Source of the DNA: CAZAPG01 sp964486935
GTDB taxonomy: Bacteria; Chloroflexota; Anaerolineae; 4572-78; J111
Length of the DNA: 64,000 bases
Direction: 5' to 3'
Assembly (NCBI GenBank): GCA_964486935.1
Contig: CAZAPG010000020.1
Location: 41,459-105,458, forward strand
The notes below the pieces were generated by a model, which was not told where the DNA came from, did no database searches, and saw only the letters and a list, made by a program, of their open reading frames with translations. Each line of letters starts with the position of its first letter. Within the stretch, counting starts at the first letter, position 1. The translations under genes were made by a program, and so were the position numbers. Below are positions 26,567 to 34,530 of the stretch, piece after piece.

Positions 26567-28042
26567 ATGACACTGTCGCTTTTAATTATTGTGCCCGTTG
26601 CGGGCGCGGTTCTGGTGGCGCTGCTGCCCCGTGAGCAGCAAAACCTGACCAAGTGGGTGGCGTTTGTGGTTTCGCTGGCGGCGCTGGCTGTTTCGCTGCC
26701 GCTCTATTTTAATTTTGACGCCCAGGCTAGCGGCTACCAATTTGAGGAGATTCGCCCCTGGATTCCCTCGCTCAACATTGGCTACCATGTTGGCATCGAC
26801 GGCCTGAGCCTGTTTTTAATCTTGCTGACCACCTTTTTAACGACCATTTCGATTCTCAGCTCCTGGACAGCCATCACCGACAGCCTGAAAGAGTACATGG
26901 CCCTGATGTTGCTGCTCGAAGCGGCCATGCTGGGCGTCTTTATTTCGCTGGATTTGTTTCTGTTTTACCTGTTTTGGGAAGCCAGCCTAATTCCGATGGC
27001 GCTGCTCATTGGCAAATGGGGCGGCCAGCGGCGGATTTACGCCTCGGTAAAATTTATCATTTACACCATGGCCGGCAGCGCGTTGATGCTGGTGGCCGCG
27101 CTGGTGGCCTATGCCTGGGGCGGCACGTCTGACCTGCCGCAGTTGGTTGCAACGCTGAACCTGCCCGTCAATTTGCAAATCGGTTTGTTCTTTGCCTTTG
27201 CTCTGGCCTTTGCCGTCAAAGTGCCGCTGTTTCCGCTGCACACCTGGCTGCCCGCCGCCCACGTCGAAGCGCCCACCGCCGGTTCGATTATACTGGCCGG
27301 CGTGCTGCTGAAAATGGGCACTTATGGCTTTATGCGCTTTGCCATCCCCCTCTTTCCCCAGGCTGTGCCCTTTTGGACGCCGCTGCTGGTGACGCTGGGC
27401 GTCATCGGCATTTTGTACGGGGCGGTGGTGGCGCTGGTGCAGGAAGATGTCAAAAGCCTGGTAGCCTACTCATCGGTGGCCCATATGGGCTTTATTGTGC
27501 TGGGCATTTTTAGCGGCGGCCAGCAGGGGATGAGCGGCGCCGTGCTGCAAATGGTCAACCACGGCCTCAGCACCGGCATGCTCTTTTTTATGGTTGGCGT
27601 GCTGTACGAGCAGCGCCACACCCGCCTGTTCAATGAGTACGGCGGCATCTGGGTAAAAGTGCCGGTATTTGGCAGCTTCTTTTTGCTGGCGGTCTTTTCG
27701 TCGGTGGGGCTGCCGGGGCTAAACGGTTTTGTGGGCGAGTTTGTTATTTTGCTGGGCGCCTTCCAGGTTAACTGGATAGCCGCCGCGTTTGGCACGTTTG
27801 GCATTGTGCTGGCCGCCTGGTACCTGCTAACCGCCGTAAAACGGCTGATGTTTGGCCCCTTCAATCCGGCCAACGAAAAGCTGAGGGATATGAACGCCCG
27901 CGAACTGTTGATTGCGGTTTTGCTGGTGGTCTTCTTTTTTGTGATTGGGTTGTTCCCCAATCTGCTATTCGATAAAATTAATCCGGCTACGGCTCAACTG
28001 GCAGAAATTATCAATGCTACCACCCTTTTGGCCGGAAAATAG
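26567..28042 (+). CDS. nuoM: NADH-quinone oxidoreductase subunit M
   Basis: A 491-residue proton-pumping membrane subunit with about 14 hydrophobic helices. Signatures are FLFYLFWEASLIPMALLIG, FPLHTWLPAAHVEAPTAGS and VKSLVAYSSVAHMGF. The key Glu (FWEAS) and Lys residues of the antiporter fold are present. A GAGG-like site lies before the ATG. Confidence 0.95.
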   Translation: MTLSLLIIVPVAGAVLVALLPREQQNLTKWVAFVVSLAALAVSLPLYFNFDAQASGYQFEEIRPWIPSLNIGYHVGIDGLSLFLILLTTFLTTISILSSWTAITDSLKEYMALMLLLEAAMLGVFISLDLFLFYLFWEASLIPMALLIGKWGGQRRIYASVKFIIYTMAGSALMLVAALVAYAWGGTSDLPQLVATLNLPVNLQIGLFFAFALAFAVKVPLFPLHTWLPAAHVEAPTAGSIILAGVLLKMGTYGFMRFAIPLFPQAVPFWTPLLVTLGVIGILYGAVVALVQEDVKSLVAYSSVAHMGFIVLGIFSGGQQGMSGAVLQMVNHGLSTGMLFFMVGVLYEQRHTRLFNEYGGIWVKVPVFGSFFLLAVFSSVGLPGLNGFVGEFVILLGAFQVNWIAAAFGTFGIVLAAWYLLTAVKRLMFGPFNPANEKLRDMNARELLIAVLLVVFFFVIGLFPNLLFDKINPATAQLAEIINATTLLAGK

Positions 28043-28057
28043 CATCACTCTATATCA

Positions 28058-28139
28058 TCTCAATAATTTGGGGAGCAACCTGCCAGACCGCAGAGGTTCT
28101 TAAAACCTCTGCGGTCTTTACCCCGAAAAATTGAGAAGT
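28058..28139. repeat. Nested palindromic element, nuoM/nuoN gap
   Basis: Inner core 28085-28117: a 14-bp stem beginning AGACCGCAGAGGTT around a 5-base loop. Outer imperfect arms: CTCAATAATTTGGGG (28060-28074) and CCCCGAAAAATTGAGAAG (28121-28138). The outer arm matches the arm of the 82-bp palindrome at 55.66 kb, while the core belongs to the same family as the element at 22667. Confidence 0.8.
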
Positions 28140-28173
28140 TACATCACTCTCAATATTGAATTTTGGTGAGCTT

Positions 28174-29628
28174 ATGCCCATAGAATTTCCAACACTTAAT
28201 TTTGTAGCCCTCTTCCCTATTTTGGGGGTGGTTGTAACCGCCTTTTTGGTGATGTTCATTGAATTGTTTACTGTTGACAAGCGCGCCCTGGGCTATCTGA
28301 GCCTGCTGGGTTTGGGGGTCGCCACTGTATTTACCTTTTTAATGTTTGGCGCATCGCCGGCGCATAGTTTTCAGGATATGGTCATAAGCGACGGTTACTC
28401 GCTGGTGCTGTATTTGATATTTATGGTCACAGCCGCCCTGTCGATTTTGATTTCTTTGAATTACCTGGGCTATCGCGGTTTGCAGCGCGGCGAGTATTAT
28501 TCGCTGGTGCTGTTTTCTACCACCGGCATGATGCTGATGGCCGCCGGCGCCGATTTGATAATTGTATTCATGGGGCTGGAGATTATGTCTATTGCCCTGT
28601 ACGTGCTGGCCGCCTTTAACCGGCAGCAGCCCGGCTCCGGCGAGGCCGGGATGAAATATTTTGTGCTGGGCGCATTTGCCTCGGCCTTTTTTCTGTACGG
28701 GGTGGCCCTGCTTTATGGCGCTACCGGCACCACCAATCTGCATGGCATTGGCGCCTGGTTTGCCGGCGGGCAAGGCAGCCTGAACGACCCGATTGCGCTG
28801 GTCGGCCTGGGGTTGCTGCTGGTGGGCTTTGCTTTCAAAGTGGCTGCCGTGCCCTTTCAATGGTGGACGCCCGACGTGTACCATGGCTCGCCCACTTCGG
28901 TGACGGCGTTTATGTCGGTGGGGGCCAAAGCAGCCGGCTTTGCGGCGCTCATCCGGCTGTTAATGGTCTCCTTTGGCGAAGCCTTTACCCTCGATTGGCA
29001 AATTGCTGTGGCCGGCCTGGCCTTTATCACTATGACCGGCGGCAACATTGCCGCACTGGCGCAAAAAGATGTCAAACGGATGCTGGCCTACTCCAGCATT
29101 GCCCATGCCGGTTATATTCTGGTGGGGATAGTGCCCGCTACTTTACAAGGGGTGCAGGCCGTGCTATTTTATCTGATGGCCTACGCTTTTATGAACATTG
29201 GCGCGTTTGCGGTGGTGGCCGTGTTGGAGCGTCGTAGCGGCATTGGCTCAACCATCGCCGATTACGCCGGCCTGGGGACGCGCAAGCCGCTGCTGGCCCT
29301 GGCGATGCTGCTGTTTATGGTTTCGCTCACGGGGATTCCGCCATTTGTTGGCTTTTGGGGCAAATTATACGTCTTCAAAGCCGCCGTCGATGCCAATATT
29401 AGCTGGCTGGCGGTGGTCGGCGTGATAAACAGCGCTATCTCGGCCTTTTACTATTTGGGTATTGTGGTGCAAATGTACTTTCGCCCGGCCCCAGCCGAAG
29501 AGACCGCGCCAATTAATCTGGGCGGCCCGATAACCGTTACCCTGGCCATAGCCGCCATTGTTACAATTATTTTGGGTATCTGGCCCACCCCCCTGGTTAA
29601 TCTTACCTTGTTAGTGGCTTTTGGTTAA
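28174..29628 (+). CDS. nuoN: NADH-quinone oxidoreductase subunit N
   Basis: A 484-residue membrane subunit, last gene of the complex I operon. Antiporter signatures are MGLEIMSIALYVLAAF, FQWWTPDVYHGSPTSVTAFM and VKRMLAYSSIAHAGYIL. I start at ATG 28174 with GGTGAG just before it; an upstream TTG at 28156 is less likely. About 14 helices are visible. No clear terminator follows, and the STAS gene begins 41 bases later, so read-through is possible. Confidence 0.94.
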   Translation: MPIEFPTLNFVALFPILGVVVTAFLVMFIELFTVDKRALGYLSLLGLGVATVFTFLMFGASPAHSFQDMVISDGYSLVLYLIFMVTAALSILISLNYLGYRGLQRGEYYSLVLFSTTGMMLMAAGADLIIVFMGLEIMSIALYVLAAFNRQQPGSGEAGMKYFVLGAFASAFFLYGVALLYGATGTTNLHGIGAWFAGGQGSLNDPIALVGLGLLLVGFAFKVAAVPFQWWTPDVYHGSPTSVTAFMSVGAKAAGFAALIRLLMVSFGEAFTLDWQIAVAGLAFITMTGGNIAALAQKDVKRMLAYSSIAHAGYILVGIVPATLQGVQAVLFYLMAYAFMNIGAFAVVAVLERRSGIGSTIADYAGLGTRKPLLALAMLLFMVSLTGIPPFVGFWGKLYVFKAAVDANISWLAVVGVINSAISAFYYLGIVVQMYFRPAPAEETAPINLGGPITVTLAIAAIVTIILGIWPTPLVNLTLLVAFG

Positions 29629-29669
29629 GGGCCAACCAGATTTTGGTAAGCGTTTTGAACAGGTAAGTT

Positions 29670-30011
29670 ATGGACCCTCTCAGCACAGAGCTGATTAAAA
29701 ACAGCGGCGACACCTGGACCCTGAAGTTGATTGGTAGCGTTAACCCTCGGACTCATCAGCTAATGTGGCATGCCGAAAGTAGCGCCTTGCTGTTAGAGCA
29801 GTTGCTAAAAGCCAATGTTAAAACCTTGTTCATAGAGTTATCGGAGACAGAACGCTTTGACTCGCACGGACTCCGGCTGCTGTTAAGCGCCCAACGCGAT
29901 TTTGCCGCAAAAAATATTACAACGGTGCTAAGAAACCCTAATTCTCACCTTTATCGCCTGTTCCAAATTATGCAGTTTGACCGGGTGTTTACTATTGAAT
30001 TTGACGATTGA
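29670..30011 (+). CDS. STAS-domain protein (anti-sigma antagonist-like)
   Basis: A 113-residue single-domain protein with the beta-alpha pattern of STAS domains. The usual phosphoacceptor region aligns with RFDSHGLRLLL, Ser65 being the likely phosphorylated residue (DSxG). Proteins of this type bind anti-sigma factors or act as small signalling adaptors. No anti-sigma kinase is adjacent; the receiver-domain gene 16 bases downstream is probably in the same operon and could be a partner. Confidence 0.7.
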   Translation: MDPLSTELIKNSGDTWTLKLIGSVNPRTHQLMWHAESSALLLEQLLKANVKTLFIELSETERFDSHGLRLLLSAQRDFAAKNITTVLRNPNSHLYRLFQIMQFDRVFTIEFDD

Positions 30012-30027
30012 AAAGGCTGGCTGATTA

Positions 30028-30459
30028 ATGGCAGAGGAGCAATCTCGAAAATTAAAAAGACTCAAACCCAAATTGGCAAAGAAAAATGTGCGAGTTTTAT
30101 ACGTTGAAGACGCCGCCGTTATTAGAGATACCATTGCCAAGTTGCTGGAGTTAAGTGGCTATGATGTGGGCTATGCTCAAAACGGCAAGGAAGGCGTTGA
30201 AATGGCCCAAACCTGGAAACCCGATATTGTGCTGATGGATTTGAGAATGCCGGTGATGGACGGTTACAGCGCCATCAATGAAATTAAAATGAACCCCAAA
30301 ACGCGGCACCTGCCGGTTTTTGTAGTTTCTGCCTGGAGCAGCAAAAAAGAGCGCACCCAGGCCACAATAGCCGGCGCCGATGAATTTTTTGTAAAGCCGC
30401 CAGATATTAACAAACTGATTAACGCCATCAATAAAGCCGTTGGCCTGGTTGAAGAATAA
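30028..30459 (+). CDS. Single-domain response regulator receiver
   Basis: A 143-residue CheY-like protein. A basic N-terminal tail of about 20 residues (RKLKRLKPKLAKK) precedes the receiver domain. The acidic pair is in VLYVEDAA, the phosphoacceptor is Asp71 in IVLMDLRMPVMDG, the conserved Ser is in VFVVSAW and the Lys in FFVKPP. There is no output domain, so it should act by protein contact. It follows the STAS gene and ends before a strong terminator. Confidence 0.88.
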   Translation: MAEEQSRKLKRLKPKLAKKNVRVLYVEDAAVIRDTIAKLLELSGYDVGYAQNGKEGVEMAQTWKPDIVLMDLRMPVMDGYSAINEIKMNPKTRHLPVFVVSAWSSKKERTQATIAGADEFFVKPPDINKLINAINKAVGLVEE

Positions 30460-30486
30460 ACAGCAATATAAATGTCAGGTCTCATT

Positions 30487-30522
30487 AAGCTCAACCGGCC
30501 GGCCGGTTGAGCTTTTTAATTT
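30487..30522 (+). terminator. Rho-independent terminator
   Basis: A perfect 28-base palindrome with arms AAGCTCAACCGGCC followed by a T-rich stretch. It separates the receiver gene from the lexA promoter. Confidence 0.85.
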
Positions 30523-30539
30523 TCAACTAAAAATCAAAC

Positions 30540-30569
30540 TTGACATAGAACGCCCGTTCGTGGTATAAT
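30540..30569 (+). promoter_or_regulatory. lexA promoter with LexA box in the spacer
   Basis: TTGACA (30540-30545), an 18-base spacer and TATAAT (30564-30569) preceded by TGG (extended -10). The spacer holds GAACGCCCGTTC (30548-30559), a GAAC-N4-GTTC LexA box, so bound repressor would block polymerase directly. This predicts autoregulation. Confidence 0.85.
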
Positions 30570-30626
30570 TCGGACCATAGCACATATGGTCGGAACAAAT
30601 GGCCGTCCGATAAAGGAGTTATCACC

Positions 30627-31265
30627 ATGGGTTTATCCGAACGCCAACAAAAAATTCTTAGCTTTGTAAAAACCTTTACCCTCGACAACGGCTATCCACC
30701 CACCATCCGGGAAATTGGCAAAGCCGTTAATATCAGTTCAACTTCGGTGGTCAATTATAATCTCGACGCTCTCCAGCGGTCGGGCCACATTTATCGAGAT
30801 CGCACCGTGTCGCGGGGCATCCGGCTGGTCGATGGGCTGGAAGAATTGACCGGGGCCACCAACCTTATTAAAGTGCCCTTGCTGGGGCGTATTGCAGCCG
30901 GTGAACCAATACTAAACTTTCCAGATGCTTATGACCCTGATGTTGACACCATCGACCTACCTCGTGATTTTGTGCCGGATGACAGTGATATATATGCCTT
31001 AAAAGTGCAAGGCACTTCCATGATCGACGCCTTTATCAACGATGGCGACATTGTAGTAATGCGTCACACAACTACGGCCAAAAATGGCGATATGGTCGCC
31101 GCCTGGTTACCCGAACAAGAAGAGACAACCCTGAAACGCTTCTACCACGAAGGCAAACGGATACGGCTGCAGCCCGAAAACCAGACGATGCAGCCCATTT
31201 ACGTTGACCCCGACAAAATTGAAGTAAAGGGACGGGTAGTAACAGTCATCCGCCAGCTAGAGTAA
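30627..31265 (+). CDS. lexA: LexA repressor
   Basis: The 212-residue SOS repressor. Residues 1-65 are the winged helix (ERQQKILSFV, GYPPTIREIGKAVNISSTSVVNYNL). The cleavage site is RIAAGEP, between Ala91 and Gly92. The catalytic dyad is Ser131 in GTSMID and Lys152 in AKNGDMV. All elements for RecA-stimulated self-cleavage are present. The gene lies behind its own LexA box. It is a close relative of the degenerate paralogue downstream, with which it shares the helix-turn-helix and the C-terminal IRQ end. Confidence 0.95.
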   Translation: MGLSERQQKILSFVKTFTLDNGYPPTIREIGKAVNISSTSVVNYNLDALQRSGHIYRDRTVSRGIRLVDGLEELTGATNLIKVPLLGRIAAGEPILNFPDAYDPDVDTIDLPRDFVPDDSDIYALKVQGTSMIDAFINDGDIVVMRHTTTAKNGDMVAAWLPEQEETTLKRFYHEGKRIRLQPENQTMQPIYVDPDKIEVKGRVVTVIRQLE

Positions 31266-31300
31266 AGGCTGATGATGCGCAATTTGGCTTTTTGAAACTT

Positions 31301-31333
31301 AAGAAACGCGCCATCAAAGGCGTGTTTCTTTTT
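31301..31333 (+). terminator. Rho-independent terminator after lexA
   Basis: Arms AAGAAACGCGCC and GGCGTGTTTCTT with a 6-base loop, followed by a T run. Confidence 0.85.
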
Positions 31334-31376
31334 GCCTCCTCCTCAATTTTTTAATGTAAACTCGCTGCTAAAAAAC

Positions 31377-31431
31377 TTGACAATAGAACGTGTGTTCTGG
31401 TATAATTGACGCATATCAGAACACACGTTCT
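31377..31431 (+). promoter_or_regulatory. Promoter of the lexA paralogue with two mirrored LexA boxes
   Basis: TTGACA (31377-31382), an 18-base spacer and TATAAT (31401-31406) with TGG before it. Box 1, AGAACGTGTGTTCT (31385-31398), fills the spacer; box 2, AGAACACACGTTCT (31418-31431), lies near the transcription start. The two boxes are exact reverse complements of each other, with centres 33 bases apart (about three helical turns), which suits cooperative binding on one DNA face. Confidence 0.85.
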
Positions 31432-31465
31432 ATTTTATTTTAAACCAAGTTGACGGAGCCAGAAA

Positions 31466-32074
31466 ATGATAGGTATTAGCGACAAACAAGGTGAGATGCT
31501 GGCGTTTATTGAAAGTTTTGTAGCCAAACATGGATACCCGCCTACCCGCGAGGAAATTAGAACCGGCCTCAAAATCAGCACCAAATCATTGGTAAATTAC
31601 CACCTGGAAGCGTTAGAAAATGCCGCTTTGTTAAAACGCATTCCCAATACGCCACGGGGGCTCCAGCTTACCGGCGAGAACGGATTCAAAAAAAGTATCC
31701 CCAGCCAACTTGTAGACCTTCCAACCCCTGAAATCCCTGTTTTGGAGCAGGATGACGTCATCGAGCTAACCTATGGCGCAGTAACTAATGATAGCAACCT
31801 CTATGCCCTTAAAATAGAAAAAAACTCAATAACTGATGAACAGGTTAGCGAGGGGGATATTGTTATTTTGCAGCGCCAGTCACGCGTCCAAAATGGCGAA
31901 ATGGTGGTTTTGCGCTTGCTTAAGAGTGGCAAAACAGCCTTGAAAAAATACTATCGAGAAAACGGCCACGTTCGGCTGGAAGCAGCCAGCCCCAAAGCCA
32001 AACCGCTGATTGTGGCTCCCAATGCGGTGGAAATTCATGGTAAAGTTGTTGCTATCATCCGCCAGGTTGATTGA
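31466..32074 (+). CDS. LexA-like repressor lacking self-cleavage residues
   Basis: A 202-residue LexA paralogue. The winged helix is kept (KQGEMLAFIESF, GYPPTREEIRTGLKISTKSLVNYHL), and the C-terminal domain aligns through SNLYALKI and HGKVVAIIRQVD. The segment holding the Ala-Gly cleavage site in LexA is replaced by PEIPVLEQDDV, with no Ala-Gly. The nucleophile position keeps Ser121 (KNSITD), but the catalytic Lys is Gln142 (VQNGEMV). It should therefore bind and dimerise like LexA but not cleave itself. Its own promoter carries two LexA boxes. A role as a stable repressor or modulator of the SOS regulon is inferred. Confidence 0.88.
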   Translation: MIGISDKQGEMLAFIESFVAKHGYPPTREEIRTGLKISTKSLVNYHLEALENAALLKRIPNTPRGLQLTGENGFKKSIPSQLVDLPTPEIPVLEQDDVIELTYGAVTNDSNLYALKIEKNSITDEQVSEGDIVILQRQSRVQNGEMVVLRLLKSGKTALKKYYRENGHVRLEAASPKAKPLIVAPNAVEIHGKVVAIIRQVD

Positions 32075-32252
32075 CCAGATGGCCCGGCGCATCCCTTACA
32101 ACCGGGGCAACTCCGCCAATTGTATCGGCCATTATTTCCACCCATTTATCTTATGCGCTTTACCACACGGGTGTGAAAATATCGACTAACCGCAAAGGTG
32201 GCCATTTGTGCATCAACCAACCAACTATGCATACCGGGGGGCATAACTGGCC

Positions 32253-33503
32253 ATGCTTGAGCGGTCAAACTATCCAATACATTGGGAAAATTTGGATCCG
32301 GAGACGTATATGCGTCGGGTATTAGAGTATCAAGCTGACCAAATTGAAATGGTGTTGACCAGCCATCGCGTACCTGGCCGGGTAACAGGTGGGGTTGTTA
32401 CGCCACGCTGGATTAGCTACAAAGTGCTGCCCGATATTACCACCAAAGTTACCCGTGTTTTAAGCCTGTCCGAGGAACTGGCCCTGCGGCTGGGTGCTCA
32501 ACGAGTACGTATTTCTCGCCAGGGTCCGGCCCTGCAGGTTGACGTACCGCGCGAAGATGGGCAGGTAGTGCGGTTAATGAATCTTTGCCGGCGCGTCAAA
32601 GATATTCCCAAACAAACCGCCATTCTGGGTATGGACGAATCAGGCGTGCCTTTGCTGCTGCGGCTGCCCTCGCCAGAAGTGGCCCACGTGCTGATTGCCG
32701 GCACCACCGGCTCTGGCAAAACCGCATTGGCCCGCAGTATGGCCCTGTCGTTGGCCATGCACAATCGCCTGGGCGAGGTGCAAATGGTATTTATCGACCC
32801 CAAAGGCAACGGCTTCGACCCATTTGTAGCTTTTGAAACCGCCGGGGGCGGGTTGCCCCACCTGTTGCGTCCGGCGGTGCAAGATGTGCATCAGGCCATT
32901 TTTTTGCTGGGCGAAATGGTCGAAGAGATGATTCGGCGCGACCGGGAAAACATCTCCGAACCGCGTGTCGTTATTTTTATTGACGAAGTAGCCGATTTGA
33001 TGGAGCAGGGCGGCAAGGCGATGGACCGTTTGATGACCCGGTTGACCCAGCGGGGGCGTAGCGCCGGTATTCACATAGTTGCCTGCACTCAAAAACCGCT
33101 GGCAGCCAGCATTGGCAGTTTAACTCGCAGTAACTTTCCGGTGCGGCTGGTGGGTAGCGTGGCCAGCGCCGACGATGCCAAAATTGCCGCCGGCATCCCC
33201 GGTACAGGAGCCGAGAAATTGTTGGGGCGCGGCGATTTTTTGCTGGTAGCCAAGGGACATGTCACCCGTTTTCAGGCCGCTTATGTTAGCGAGCAAGAAA
33301 TTAAACAGATTGTCAGCCGGATGAATGCCGGTGGCCGCCATAGCCGCCGCTGGCTTACTACCGAACAGCCAGAACCGCTGGCCGCAACCGGCACCAATGG
33401 CCGGGTTGTCAACCATCCAGCCGTTGAAACGCCGGCTGCCAGGCCCAAAAAGCGCCGTGGATTAGGGTATGTGTTTGGCAACCAGCTTCGTTTGATAAAA
33501 TAA
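32253..33503 (+). CDS. FtsK/SpoIIIE-type DNA translocase without membrane domain
   Basis: A 416-residue protein with the C-terminal motor of FtsK. A 150-residue N-terminal part resembles the alpha-domain region (VLSLSEELALRLGAQRVRISRQGP). Walker A is IAGTTGSGKTALARSM, Walker B VVIFIDEVADLM, followed by MTRLTQRGRSAGIHIVACTQKP. The four membrane helices and the long linker of cell-division FtsK are absent, and there is no obvious DNA-binding gamma domain. The ATG at 32253 has a G-rich stretch about 11 bases upstream; ATG 32310 is an alternative. Soluble FtsK-like motors occur in plasmids, integrative elements and phages. The gene starts a run of four genes after the lexA pair; substrate unknown. 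Confidence 0.85.
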   Translation: MLERSNYPIHWENLDPETYMRRVLEYQADQIEMVLTSHRVPGRVTGGVVTPRWISYKVLPDITTKVTRVLSLSEELALRLGAQRVRISRQGPALQVDVPREDGQVVRLMNLCRRVKDIPKQTAILGMDESGVPLLLRLPSPEVAHVLIAGTTGSGKTALARSMALSLAMHNRLGEVQMVFIDPKGNGFDPFVAFETAGGGLPHLLRPAVQDVHQAIFLLGEMVEEMIRRDRENISEPRVVIFIDEVADLMEQGGKAMDRLMTRLTQRGRSAGIHIVACTQKPLAASIGSLTRSNFPVRLVGSVASADDAKIAAGIPGTGAEKLLGRGDFLLVAKGHVTRFQAAYVSEQEIKQIVSRMNAGGRHSRRWLTTEQPEPLAATGTNGRVVNHPAVETPAARPKKRRGLGYVFGNQLRLIK

Positions 33504-33528
33504 ACTTTAGCAAAGCAGGATAAACATA

Positions 33529-33918
33529 ATGAAAAAATTCATACTGGTTATAAGCATTGCCTTTTCCATAGCGCTGGCTGTTGTTGTGGGCACGCGCATC
33601 AGCCCCGATGCCATGGCGGTTATCATCGGCATAATCTGCGGGGTGTTGGCATCTGTACCCACCAGCGTCATCCTGGTTTGGGTATTGCGCCAGCGCGACC
33701 GGCAACTGGAAACGCAATACGGCCTTATGCGAAACGGCAGCCAGTACCCGCCTGTCGTCGTTGTTAACGGCCAGGGGACTAACGGTTACGGTAGCCCCGC
33801 GCCGCCCGCCCTGACTGTTGGCGGGACGCCCTCGAACGGGCGCGATTTTAAGGTCATTGGACAGGAAAATACGGAAAGCGTGGGCGATTTGCTCCCCTCA
33901 TTTTGGGAACAGGTTTAG
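33529..33918 (+). CDS. Small membrane protein of unknown function
   Basis: A 129-residue protein I do not recognise. Two hydrophobic helices lie at about 3-22 and 28-52, followed by RQRDRQ and a soluble tail of about 75 residues rich in Gly, Pro and Asn (VNGQGTNGYGSPAPPALTVGG). The tail ends with an acidic/hydrophobic stretch, SVGDLLPSFWEQV. AGGA precedes the ATG. It starts 25 bases after the FtsK-like gene and could anchor that soluble motor to the membrane; this is inference from neighbourhood only. Confidence 0.65.
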   Translation: MKKFILVISIAFSIALAVVVGTRISPDAMAVIIGIICGVLASVPTSVILVWVLRQRDRQLETQYGLMRNGSQYPPVVVVNGQGTNGYGSPAPPALTVGGTPSNGRDFKVIGQENTESVGDLLPSFWEQV

Positions 33919-33923
33919 CCGTA

Positions 33924-34148
33924 ATGGCCGAGTCGATAAAGATGGTAGAGCGGCGATTTGGGTTGTTCCCGGCAAAGTTCTGGTGGCGCGGGCGTGTTTA
34001 TCAAGTTGATGCGGTGAATGAGTGTCAAACCATGACCGACCGGTTGGGGCAGAATACCACCTACCATTTTTGGGTGCGCTGCGATGGCCAGATGTTCCAT
34101 CTCAGCGAAGTGTTGCCGCCGGGGCAGTGGTCGTTGTGGACTGAATAA
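33924..34148 (+). CDS. Small protein of unknown function
   Basis: A 74-residue protein, starting 5 bases after the preceding stop. The sequence is beta-like and aromatic-rich (LFPAKFWWRGRVYQVDAVNE, YHFWVRCDGQMFHLSE, GQWSLWTE). The pattern of a short barrel with WxxRGRxYxVD resembles a small SH3- or DUF-like fold, but I cannot name a family. No signal peptide or membrane segment is present. The spacing suggests cotranscription with the FtsK-like motor. Confidence 0.6.
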   Translation: MAESIKMVERRFGLFPAKFWWRGRVYQVDAVNECQTMTDRLGQNTTYHFWVRCDGQMFHLSEVLPPGQWSLWTE

Positions 34149-34170
34149 ATTTAAAAAAGGAGTTTGAATC

Positions 34171-34410
34171 ATGAAAGAAGGCTTATTGTGGTTTGATAAT
34201 GACCCCAAGCGAAAGCTGGCCGATAAAGTTATTCAGGCTGCGGAACGCTATCAAACCAAACTTCAGCAAAAACCCACCGTCTGCTACCTTAACGCCGCCG
34301 AGTTTGACGGGCAGTTGGGCGAAGTGGACGGCATTTACTTGAGGCCGGTTAATTATATTAGACCAAACTACTTCTGGATAGGCGTTGAGCAAGAGTCGAA
34401 AGCGGCTTGA
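34171..34410 (+). CDS. Small protein of unknown function
   Basis: A 79-residue protein behind a good ribosome binding site (AAAAAAGGAG, 8 bases before ATG). It begins with WFDNDPKRKLADKVIQAAERYQTKL, a basic helix, and continues with KPTVCYLNAAEF and IYLRPVNYIRPNYFWIGVE. The layout recalls small accessory proteins of mobile elements, but no family is recognised. It closes the cassette that starts with the FtsK-like gene. Confidence 0.65.
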   Translation: MKEGLLWFDNDPKRKLADKVIQAAERYQTKLQQKPTVCYLNAAEFDGQLGEVDGIYLRPVNYIRPNYFWIGVEQESKAA

Positions 34411-34445
34411 GCCTTGCAAATATCCCATCCAGTTCAAAGTTGTGC

Positions 34446-34451
34446 TATAAT
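34446..34451 (+). promoter_or_regulatory. -10 element of a short transcript upstream of the acetyltransferase gene
   Basis: TATAAT with TG upstream (GTGCTATAAT). A terminator lies about 55 bases downstream, so the primary product would be a short RNA or an attenuated leader. The -35 is poor. Confidence 0.45.
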
Positions 34452-34505
34452 AGCAACCCTGTAGCGCGCTTTGAATTGAGTTTATGGCAACCGCCACCCC
34501 AAAGG

Positions 34506-34530
34506 CGCACAGAGTTTCTGTGCGTTTTTT
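34506..34530 (+). terminator. Rho-independent terminator/attenuator
   Basis: CGCACAGA and TCTGTGCG around a 3-base loop, followed by six T. It lies between the promoter at 34446 and the ATG at 34592, and inside a possible 27-codon leader frame starting at ATG 34484. Confidence 0.75.

Noticed and set aside
32253..34410. Integrated plasmid or phage
   Set aside because: An FtsK-like motor and small genes alone are not enough; no integrase, relaxase, replication protein or flanking direct repeats were found.
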